This document shows, one piece after another, positions 1-6,833 of a DNA stretch of 11,781 nt. Both the position numbers and the translations under genes were made by a program. This DNA comes from Candidatus Rhabdochlamydia sp. (GTDB taxonomy: Bacteria; Chlamydiota; Chlamydiia; Chlamydiales; Rhabdochlamydiaceae): positions 1 through 11,781 of the forward strand of contig JASHWM010000211.1 of NCBI GenBank assembly GCA_030044075.1, written 5' to 3'. Below the pieces are notes generated by a model that was not told the origin of the DNA, searched no databases, and was given only the letters and a program-made list of their open reading frames with translations. Position 1 is the stretch's first letter; each line of letters begins with the position of its first letter.

Positions 1-1
1 G

Positions 2-118
2 ATCCGTTGCAAACTGACCTCCTCTTCTGCCCAATATGGGATCCTTGCCTATCCAGCATCGGGTGATAAGCCAACCGCGCCAGGGATCTCGTTCGCCATG
101 TATAAAATTGGGACCTGA
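2..118 (+). CDS. C-terminal end of an unidentified protein (5' truncated by window)
   Basis: A frame open from the window edge encodes about 38 residues ending AMYKIGT, then TGA at 116-118. The residue mix (Gly/Pro/Ala/Ser with aromatic residues) is plausible for a real protein tail. A strong intrinsic terminator begins 30 bases after the stop, which supports this being the 3' end of a plus-strand gene. Another frame here stops earlier, at about 64-66. Too little sequence is present to recognise a family, and I assign no function. The 30-base gap contains a small GTTCA/TGAAC inverted repeat (130-147) just before the terminator. Confidence 0.5.
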   Translation: MRCKLTSSSAQYGILAYPASGDKPTAPGISFAMYKIGT

Positions 119-147
119 CACCAAGAAAAGTTCATACATTTCTGAAC

Positions 148-190
148 AACCCGCTAAAATATTCAATTAGCAATGTTTTAGCGGGTTTTA
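148..190 (+). terminator. Rho-independent terminator of the upstream gene
   Basis: Perfect 12-bp inverted repeat: AACCCGCTAAAA at 148-159 pairs with TTTTAGCGGGTT at 176-187 across a 16-base loop. A T-rich stretch (TTTTATTTTT) follows directly. The GC-rich part of the stem (CCCGC/GCGGG) plus the T tail is the classical layout. It isolates the efflux operon from transcription of the gene before it. Confidence 0.85.
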
Positions 191-296
191 TTTTTAATAT
201 TATTATTAATTAAAAATATTTGTTTCAATCTCTAGAAAATAAATCCAAAAACAAGGATATAAGAATTTTAAAGAAATAATTTAACATGGCACTGCT

Positions 297-1727
297 TTGC
301 TAAAACATCGTCTGCCAGTTGCGGCACTCATTTCTTTGTTTTTAGGGGGATGTTATGTCAATCGGGCGATCCTTGATCCCTATGGAGCAGCGCCTTCTTC
401 TCCTTCCGAGTTTTGGAAGCCCCCAAAGCGCGCCCTTGCATCCCCATCAGATGTAGCTCAGACCATTCCAAATACCGAAACACCCTTGAGCCTGGCAGAA
501 GTGATCGACATTGCCTTGAGAAATAACACCGAAACAAGGATGACGTGGGCAGAGGCAAGGACGTCAGCCGCAGCATATGCCCAGACGCAAAGTTCCCAGC
601 TTCCCCAGATCACCGGAGATTTTGCATACAGCCGTTATCGCACGAGCACCACTTTCAACAACATTGTGGAAACCTACTGGCAATCCGAATGGGGCCCTGA
701 GCTGAACGTCTCCTACATCGTCTTTGACTTTGGCCAGCGCAGGGCGACAAGCGAGGCGGCAAGGCAGGCCTTGTACTTTGCTGACTGGACGCACAACAGG
801 ATGATCCAAACAGTGCTTGATACCGTGACGAATAACTATTACAACTACCTGTATCAAAAGCAGCTTTATGTTTCCCTGGAAGCGGATGTTGCCAACGCAA
901 AGACCACATTTGACGAAGCAAGCCTTGGCCTAGAGACCGGAGTGAAAAACATCTCTGATGTCCTCCAGGCAAAGACGCAGCTTTTGCAAAGGCAGACAGA
1001 GCTTGTAGCCCAGCAGCAAAAGATCGTCGATAGCTACGCCGTCCTCTTAAGCAACATGGGCGTCCCTGCAAGCACCTCTATCAAGCTTGAAGAAATTCCC
1101 CAGGACATCCCCCATACCCTTATCCAAGAAGATACAAACGAGATGATCCAGAGGGCGCTTGAAAAAAGAGCAGACCTGTTGGCAGCTGAAGCCAATTTAC
1201 GCGCAGCTGAGGAAAATGTGACCGCAGCAAAAAGACAGTTCTTTCCAACACTTGAATACAACTTCGACTTCGGAAGGACCTACTTTAGCGAGGGCGGGAA
1301 TGACGACTACAACCTCTTGAGCGCCTTCGTGCTGAACATCCCCATTTTCTATGGGTTCAGCCTGCAGAATTCTGTCAGGCAGGCAAAGGCCCAAAAAGAA
1401 CAAGCGGAAGCACAACTGAGGCAGGCGCAGCTCCAAGTCATCGAAGATGTCACAACTGCCCACTCAAGCGTCAAGGTGGCCTTTGAAACCCTTGGCTACG
1501 CGCAAGGGTTTTTGAAATCCGCACAAGAACAATTTAAAGTTGCACTCGCCCAATACAAAGAAGGGACAGCAGACATTTTGACCGTCATCTCAGCACAAAC
1601 GGCCCTTGCAAACGCAAGGTCAGAGGTGGCGCGTTCTTTCCAGCAGTGGTTCTCTTCTCTTGCCAATTTGGCCTATGCAGCAGGGACGCTCAGTCCTGAC
1701 CAATCCAAAAATAAGGAAGGATCATAA
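297..1727 (+). CDS. TolC/OprM-type outer-membrane efflux lipoprotein
   Basis: This is the outer-membrane channel of a tripartite drug-efflux pump (OEP family). The 476 residues begin with a lipoprotein signal: basic K3-R5, a hydrophobic core at 6-17 and lipobox LGGC with acceptor Cys19, as in OprM/NodT-type members. Two repeated OEP domains follow, roughly 63-255 and 280-465, rich in the long Ala/Gln helices that form the periplasmic tunnel; RADLLAAEANLRAAE near 291-305 opens the second repeat. The length is usual for the family. The start is TTG at 297: an in-frame TAA at 282-284 lies just upstream, no ATG is available before the signal peptide, and no clear ribosome binding site is visible. 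The adaptor gene starts one base after its stop, so it is first in a pump operon. Substrate cannot be read from the sequence. The family call is secure; the exact start is less so. Confidence 0.93.
   Translation: MLKHRLPVAALISLFLGGCYVNRAILDPYGAAPSSPSEFWKPPKRALASPSDVAQTIPNTETPLSLAEVIDIALRNNTETRMTWAEARTSAAAYAQTQSSQLPQITGDFAYSRYRTSTTFNNIVETYWQSEWGPELNVSYIVFDFGQRRATSEAARQALYFADWTHNRMIQTVLDTVTNNYYNYLYQKQLYVSLEADVANAKTTFDEASLGLETGVKNISDVLQAKTQLLQRQTELVAQQQKIVDSYAVLLSNMGVPASTSIKLEEIPQDIPHTLIQEDTNEMIQRALEKRADLLAAEANLRAAEENVTAAKRQFFPTLEYNFDFGRTYFSEGGNDDYNLLSAFVLNIPIFYGFSLQNSVRQAKAQKEQAEAQLRQAQLQVIEDVTTAHSSVKVAFETLGYAQGFLKSAQEQFKVALAQYKEGTADILTVISAQTALANARSEVARSFQQWFSSLANLAYAAGTLSPDQSKNKEGS
1713..1720 (+). 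promoter_or_regulatory. Ribosome binding site deciding the adaptor start
   Basis: AAGGAAGG lies 8 bases before ATG 1729, inside the last codons of the outer-membrane gene. It fixes the adaptor start at 1729 although the frame stays open upstream to 1606. Its position suggests translational coupling with the preceding gene. Confidence 0.8.
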
Positions 1728-1728
1728 T

Positions 1729-2817
1729 ATGAAAAAGCTTCTGTCCCTATGCATTTTACTCCTTTGTTTTTCCGGTTGTGGAAGTCCTACTGCCCCGCCC
1801 TCTCCGCCGCCGCCTGTGAATGTCGCAAAAAGCATCCAAAAAGATGCTCCCATCTATTTTGATTATGTGGGGCATATCGAGGCATTTAGCACGGTGAACA
1901 TCCAGTCCCAGGTTGCCGGAACGCTCGTATCGCAGCATTTCACGCAAGGCGCAGATGTCAAGCAAGGCGACCTTCTCTTTGTGATCGATCCAAGGCCCTA
2001 TGAGGCGTCGCTCAAACAGGCTGAAGCAACGCTTGCACAAAACATCGCAGCCCTCAAACTTTCTGAGGACACTGTGAAGCGGTATACCAAGCTTGTCAAG
2101 GAAGACTATGTCGCGCAGCTCACCTTCGACCAATTCGTGACAAATGTCGCAGTCGACCAGGCGATCATCAAGCAAAACCTAGCGCAGATTGAAGAAGCAA
2201 AAATCAACCTCGATTACTGCTACATCAAAGCACCTATCGACGCAACGACAGGGATCCTGAACATCTACGTAGGGAATTATATTAAAATTGGCGAGGACAC
2301 CCCTTTGATCACATTGAACCAGATCACGCCGATCTACATGAATTTTTACGTGCCCGAAAAACAGCTTGCAACAATCTTGACGCATCAGAGAAGCGGCGCA
2401 TTAAAAGCCGAGGCATTTGTCAACCGGAACTATTCCCAACCTCATGAGGGCACTGTGACTTTGATCAACAACACTGTTGATGAGGAAACAGGGATGTTCC
2501 TCATCCAGGCAACCTTCCAAAACGAGTCCAAGTTGTTATGGCCCGGGCAGTTTGTCACTGCAAGGCTGTATGTCGATGTGAAAAAAAATGCCATCCTCAT
2601 CCCCGGAAAAGCAGTCGAATATGGACAAGATGGCTCCCATGTATTTGTGGTGAAGGAAGACAACACCGTCGAGCTCCGCCACATTACGCTTGGACAGGTG
2701 GAAAATGACATGGTCATTGTCGAAGAAGGGCTGCAGCCAGGCGAGAGCGTTGTCACTGATGGACAGATCAACCTGTTCTCTGGAAGAAAAGTAACGATTA
2801 AAGAGGAAGTTCAATGA
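1729..2817 (+). CDS. RND efflux periplasmic adaptor (membrane fusion protein), lipoprotein
   Basis: Periplasmic adaptor of the HlyD/AcrA family that bridges the inner-membrane RND pump and the outer-membrane channel. Of 362 residues, 1-17 form a lipoprotein signal (KK, then a Leu-rich core, lipobox FSGC with Cys17), followed by a Pro-rich spacer (22-30). Domains in order: first lipoyl half around 56-88 (QVAGTLVSQ and KQGDLLFVIDP), an alpha-helical hairpin at about 92-155, the returning lipoyl half at about 160-195 (YIKAPIDATTG), a beta-barrel at about 200-285 (PIYMNFYVPE), and the membrane-proximal domain at about 288-360. ATG 1729 is chosen because the lipoprotein signal starts there and a good Shine-Dalgarno precedes it. 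Its stop overlaps the pump gene's ATG by 4 bases (ATGA). Lipidation as in AcrA is inferred from the lipobox; Phe at -3 is tolerated but not ideal. Confidence 0.94.
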   Translation: MKKLLSLCILLLCFSGCGSPTAPPSPPPPVNVAKSIQKDAPIYFDYVGHIEAFSTVNIQSQVAGTLVSQHFTQGADVKQGDLLFVIDPRPYEASLKQAEATLAQNIAALKLSEDTVKRYTKLVKEDYVAQLTFDQFVTNVAVDQAIIKQNLAQIEEAKINLDYCYIKAPIDATTGILNIYVGNYIKIGEDTPLITLNQITPIYMNFYVPEKQLATILTHQRSGALKAEAFVNRNYSQPHEGTVTLINNTVDEETGMFLIQATFQNESKLLWPGQFVTARLYVDVKKNAILIPGKAVEYGQDGSHVFVVKEDNTVELRHITLGQVENDMVIVEEGLQPGESVVTDGQINLFSGRKVTIKEEVQ

Positions 2818-5800
2818 ATTTATCAGAAATTTTCATTAAACGGCCCATCATGACATTCCTTGTGATGATGGCAATCCTATTTTTTGGGATCTTCTCCTTT
2901 ACAATGCTCCCGATCAGCGATATGCCGAACGTCGACTACCCCACAATCCAGGTGTCGACAAGCTATCCGGGGTCTTCCGCCGAGACTGTTGCCAACAACG
3001 TGACAGCTCCTCTTGAGAAGCAGCTCTTGACGATCAGCGGGATCAATGTGCTCACATCAACGAGCAACAAAGGGTCCAGCACCATTGCCATTCAGTTTGA
3101 TCTCGATAAAAACATCGACGTCGCAGCTCAGGACGTCCTTGCTGCGATCAACCAGGCAAATGCCGTCCTGCCAAGAGACCTCCCTTCGAACCCGACGTAC
3201 ACCAAAGTAAACCCTTCGGCAACGCCCATCCTCTACTTGGCGATCAGCTCGGCGACGACAACTTTAGGGGAACTGTATGAGAGCGCCAAAACGATCATTG
3301 GACAGAGGCTGAACATCATCGAGGGTGTTGCGCAAGTATCTGTCTACGGATCTCCTTATGCTGTCAGGGTCCAGGTAGACCCGCAAGAGCTCACTGCAAA
3401 AGGGATCGGCTTCGATGAGTTCGCACAAACCCTCTATGACCAGAATATCAATATGCCTACAGGGGCGCTCTATGGGAAGAGCAAGGAATTTAACATCAAC
3501 GTCGACGGCCAGATCGTTGAGGCGGAAAGCTATAATTCTGTCGTCATCAAAAATAAAGATGGGCAGCTGGTAAAGATCAGCGATATCGGAAGAGCCCTTG
3601 ATTCTGTCTCAAGCGACAAGATGAACATCCGTTATCTTGAAGGAAAGGCCAACCTTCCTACAGTCGTCCTTGCAATACAAAAGCAGCCGACGGGCAACGC
3701 GATGCAGATCATCCGCGATGTCAAAAAACTCCTCCCCGTCTTGAAGAACGAGATCCCCCAGTCGATAGAAATTTACAACGTCTTCGATAAGTCGCAATAC
3801 ATCGACGAATCTGTCCATGATGTCTATCTCACTTTGACGATCGCGATCCTCCTTGTCGTCATCGTCGTCTTCATCTACCTTGGAAGGCCCATTGATACCT
3901 TCATCCCTTCCACAGCCCTTCCCCTGTCGATCATTGGGACTTTTGCGATCATGTACCTTTGCGGCTACAGCATCGACATCCTGTCTTTATTGGCCATCAC
4001 GCTATCGGTCGGATTTTTGATCGACGATGCGATCGTAGTTCTTGAAAACATCACGCGGCATATCGAAGAAGGCGAGGACCCTTATGATGCTGCTCTGAAA
4101 GGATCAAAACAGATCAGCTTTACGATCGTATCGATGACCCTCTGCCTTGCGTCAGTGTTCATCCCCCTTCTCTTCATGGGAGGCGTCCTTGGGAAGATCT
4201 TCCGAGAGTTTGCAGTAACTATCATGGTCGCGATCCTGATTTCGGGATTTGTATCGCTCTCATTGACCCCCATGCTCTGCAGCAGGCTCATGAAAAAGGG
4301 GGGCCACGGGAAAAACAAGACGGCCCTTGAAAAGTTCTCAGACAAACTTAACTCGACGCTCGTCGGCTGGTATTCAAAAAGCCTCAAGCTTGTCCTAAAG
4401 CATACAAAACTTGCGTTTTCCCTTGGGATAGTCGCAATGGCCCTGACCCTTTTTCTGGCGCTGAAGCTGCCAAAAGATTTTCTCCCTCCCGACGACCTTG
4501 GATTTATCCAGGGATTTACGCAAGGGACCGAATCGGTTTCTCCCTTTTTGATGAAAAAGTATCAGGAGCAACTGACACAGGAGGTCCTAAAAGACCCTGC
4601 TGTCGAGTCGATCATCTCGGTGACTGGGTCGCCTGCGGACAACCAGGGGATCTTCTTTATCAGGCTGAAGCCTTTTCATGAGAGGGCCCCCATTCAAGAG
4701 ATCATCCAGAGGGTGCATGACAGGCTTATCGAAATCCCTGGGCTGCAAGTCTTCCTCAAATCGATCCCCCTGATCGACCTGCAGGTCGGGACATCGGCAG
4801 TCCGGGGAGACTATCAGTACACCTTGCAGAGCGTCGATGAAAAAGCTCTTTATCAATCAGCGCCGGACATCTTCCAAAAGATGCAGAACATTCCAGGGTT
4901 TACGCAAGTATCAACCGACATGCAGATCAACCAGCCCCAATGTTATCTGCATATTTTACGCGACAAGGCCTCATCGCTCAACGTCTCGGCAACTTCGATC
5001 GAGAACGCATTAAAGCTCGCCTTCGCCGGGTCGAACCTCTCCCCGATCAAAGTCCCTGCAAACATCTACTATGTGATCACGGAGACGCTCCCCCAGTTCT
5101 ATGCAGGGCCTCCTGACCTGTCCCAACTGTATGTGACATCGACAGATGGGAAACTGATCCCTTTGGATTCCGTTGTGGAGCTCACCCAAGGCGTCGGCCC
5201 TCTTTCGATCAACCATATTAACGGCCTTCCCTCCGTGACATTTACGTTCAACCTTTTGGACACTCCCCTTGGGACGGCCCTTGACAGGCTCCAAAATGTT
5301 TCAGGAGCGAGTTTGCCGCTGAATGTCTCAGGTTTTGTGCAAGGGACCGCAGATGTCTTTAAAGCTTCTTTTGCAAGCATGCCCTTCCTTATCTTGATCA
5401 GCATCTTTTCCATTTATGTCATACTCGGCATCTTATATGAGAACTTTTTCCATCCCATCACAGTGATGTCAACACTTCCGCCTGCCGCCCTTGGGGGCCT
5501 TTTGACCCTTTTGATCTTTAATTATTCCATTTCTCTTTATGCGTTTATCGGGATCATGATGCTCCTTGGCATCGTCATGAAGAACGGGATCATCCTCGTC
5601 GATTTTGCAAACGAGAGCATTATCCATGAGGGCAAGGGCATCCATGAGGCGATCGAACATGCGTGCCTCACAAGGTTCCGTCCCATATTGATGACGACGA
5701 TCTCTGCGATGATGGGCGCTGTCCCCATCGCCCTTGGGATTGGCGGGATGACAGCACAGAGCAGGATCTCCCTTGGCCTTGTGATTGTTGGGGGACTCAT

Positions 5801-5915
5801 CTTTTCACAAATCCTCACCCTGTACCTTACCCCTGTCACCTATATCTTTATTGAGCATTTTAAAGAGAAGTACATCGACAGAAAAAAATTTACGGCCGAG
5901 GATGAAACTGTTTAA
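2814..5915 (+). CDS. RND multidrug efflux transporter (HAE1/AcrB-MdtBC type)
   Basis: Inner-membrane proton-driven exporter, 1033 residues, the usual HAE1 length. The N-terminus (FIKRPIMTFLV, then LPISDMPNVDYPTIQVSTSYPGSS) is the classical start, with TM1 at about 11-31. Two similar halves each hold a large periplasmic loop (about 35-335 and 555-855) and a cluster of membrane helices (about 336-495 and 857-1015). Proton-relay residues are present: Asp404-Asp405 in SVGFLIDDAIVV, Lys923 in GIVMKNGIILVDF, and Arg956 in RFRPILMT, matching the AcrB relay (D407/D408/K940/R971). The heavy-metal subfamily lacks this pattern, so a drug or amphiphile exporter is likelier. The start overlaps the adaptor stop, indicating translational coupling. 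Wording of the N-terminal and Asp regions resembles MdtB/MdtC, but only one pump gene is present, so a homotrimer is expected. Its 3' end overlaps convergent xerD. Confidence 0.96.
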   Translation: MNLSEIFIKRPIMTFLVMMAILFFGIFSFTMLPISDMPNVDYPTIQVSTSYPGSSAETVANNVTAPLEKQLLTISGINVLTSTSNKGSSTIAIQFDLDKNIDVAAQDVLAAINQANAVLPRDLPSNPTYTKVNPSATPILYLAISSATTTLGELYESAKTIIGQRLNIIEGVAQVSVYGSPYAVRVQVDPQELTAKGIGFDEFAQTLYDQNINMPTGALYGKSKEFNINVDGQIVEAESYNSVVIKNKDGQLVKISDIGRALDSVSSDKMNIRYLEGKANLPTVVLAIQKQPTGNAMQIIRDVKKLLPVLKNEIPQSIEIYNVFDKSQYIDESVHDVYLTLTIAILLVVIVVFIYLGRPIDTFIPSTALPLSIIGTFAIMYLCGYSIDILSLLAITLSVGFLIDDAIVVLENITRHIEEGEDPYDAALKGSKQISFTIVSMTLCLASVFIPLLFMGGVLGKIFREFAVTIMVAILISGFVSLSLTPMLCSRLMKKGGHGKNKTALEKFSDKLNSTLVGWYSKSLKLVLKHTKLAFSLGIVAMALTLFLALKLPKDFLPPDDLGFIQGFTQGTESVSPFLMKKYQEQLTQEVLKDPAVESIISVTGSPADNQGIFFIRLKPFHERAPIQEIIQRVHDRLIEIPGLQVFLKSIPLIDLQVGTSAVRGDYQYTLQSVDEKALYQSAPDIFQKMQNIPGFTQVSTDMQINQPQCYLHILRDKASSLNVSATSIENALKLAFAGSNLSPIKVPANIYYVITETLPQFYAGPPDLSQLYVTSTDGKLIPLDSVVELTQGVGPLSINHINGLPSVTFTFNLLDTPLGTALDRLQNVSGASLPLNVSGFVQGTADVFKASFASMPFLILISIFSIYVILGILYENFFHPITVMSTLPPAALGGLLTLLIFNYSISLYAFIGIMMLLGIVMKNGIILVDFANESIIHEGKGIHEAIEHACLTRFRPILMTTISAMMGAVPIALGIGGMTAQSRISLGLVIVGGLIFSQILTLYLTPVTYIFIEHFKEKYIDRKKFTAEDETV

Positions 5916-6786
5916 AAGCCTCATTTAAATGTTTTTGGCTGATGTGGGTATAGCGGTCCGTCGTTGCAATGCTCGCATGCCCGAGCATCTCCTGGATCAC
6001 GCGAAGGTCGGCCCCATTCTCTAATAGATGCGTTGCAAAAGAATGGCGGAGCGTATGGGGAGAGATTTTTTTTACGATCCCTGCCTTCTTGCTATAGAGT
6101 TTCACCTTTTCCCAAACTTGGGTGCGGTCGATCCTCTTGCCGCTTTTGGTGAGAAATAAGGCAGGGTTTTTCAAGTCCTTGATCCCTTCTCTATGAGTAA
6201 GATAACAGTCCACAGCATCAAGAGCACTCCGTGCTATGGGAACGATCCGTTCTTTTCTCCCTTTTCCGACCACCCTCACAGATTCATCGCCCACATCAGT
6301 GATATCCAAGCCGCAAAGTTCAGAGACCCTGAGTCCCGAAGCATACAGGACCTCTAGGATCGCTCTGTCCCGCGATGAAAAAAAATCATCCTGGCCAGGC
6401 TGTTTGAGAAGATCCTCGACCTCTTCGACTGTCATCACATCAGGGACAAGCTGCCACACTTTTGGTGTTTCAAGATAGCTGTCAAAAGAGCGGCCTGCCA
6501 GTCCCTCTTTTTTTATAAACCTGAAAAAGACCTTCAGAGCGATCATCATCCTGCAAACGCTTGAGCTGGCATACCGTTTTTTATGCAAATGGGAAAGAAA
6601 ACAGATCAGGTCCTTTTCATCGATCTCTTTGAGGTCCTTTTCCGGAAAATACTGAAAGAACATCGAAATGTCGCGGCCATAGGCCTCCAGGGTGTTCATG
6701 GAAAGCCCTTTTTCTGAGCTTAGGTAGCATAAAAAATCTGAAAGGTACGATGTGTAGTCCATAGGCCTCAAGGGTCTTGAGGCCAT
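5890..6786 (-). CDS. xerD: Tyrosine site-specific recombinase, XerD type
   Basis: Xer recombinase that, with a XerC partner, resolves chromosome dimers at a dif site. It has 298 residues, the standard Xer length. The N-terminal core-binding (SAM-like) domain covers about 11-95 (EKGLSMNTLEAYGRDI). The catalytic domain covers about 115-290 with all six conserved residues: Arg153 (SGLRVSEL), Lys175 (VGKGRKER), His244 and Arg247 (PHTLRHSFATHLL), His270 (LGHASI) and nucleophile Tyr279 (DRYTH). It therefore looks fully active. XerD versus XerC is a judgement from overall wording. The start may be ATG 6786 or ATG 6762 (residue 9); neither has a clean binding site upstream, and the Xer fold begins after residue 9. 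The intervening bases form a perfect inverted repeat. It lies 47 bases after an unknown membrane-protein gene on the same strand and overlaps the pump gene's end by 26 bp. No att sites or integron-like neighbours suggest a mobile element. Confidence 0.92.
   Translation of the reverse strand: MASRPLRPMDYTSYLSDFLCYLSSEKGLSMNTLEAYGRDISMFFQYFPEKDLKEIDEKDLICFLSHLHKKRYASSSVCRMMIALKVFFRFIKKEGLAGRSFDSYLETPKVWQLVPDVMTVEEVEDLLKQPGQDDFFSSRDRAILEVLYASGLRVSELCGLDITDVGDESVRVVGKGRKERIVPIARSALDAVDCYLTHREGIKDLKNPALFLTKSGKRIDRTQVWEKVKLYSKKAGIVKKISPHTLRHSFATHLLENGADLRVIQEMLGHASIATTDRYTHISQKHLNEAFKQFHPRP
6764..6784 (-). repeat. Perfect inverted repeat at the 5' end of xerD
   Basis: GGCCTCAAG (6764-6772) and CTTGAGGCC (6776-6784) are exact reverse complements separated by 3 bases. 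The RNA hairpin would have a 9-bp, GC-rich stem covering the bases after ATG 6786 and ending one base before ATG 6762. There is no T run after it, so it is not a simple terminator. If translation starts at 6762 it is a 5'-UTR hairpin; if at 6786 it lies inside codons 1-8. A regulatory role is inference only. Confidence 0.6.
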
Positions 6787-6833
6787 ACTAACAAGTAGGA
6801 GATTTTTTTAGAAAAATTTCAACAGAAGGTTTT

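Noticed and set aside
258..263. TATAAG as a -10 for the efflux operon
   Set aside because: No acceptable -35 lies 16-18 bases upstream (GAAAAT region); TTGTTT at 220-225 is 32 bases away. The AT-rich spacer yields such hexamers by chance, so I list no promoter there.
655..1071. Antisense open frame of 138 codons within the outer-membrane channel gene
   Set aside because: It lies fully inside a well-supported gene, is Arg/Ser/Cys-rich in the manner of antisense shadows, and has no start signals. Similar antisense frames in the adaptor, pump and 10144-10605 were rejected for the same reason.
5663..5854. Plus-strand open frame of 63 codons inside the RND pump gene
   Set aside because: Asp/Pro/His-rich translation in an alternate frame of a conserved transporter; no binding site and no family resemblance.
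5900..5945. Hairpin (AGCC ... GGCT around CATTTAAATG) as a bidirectional terminator between the pump gene and xerD
   Set aside because: The stem is only four GC-containing pairs plus a short AT palindrome, lies partly in coding sequence and lacks a T run.
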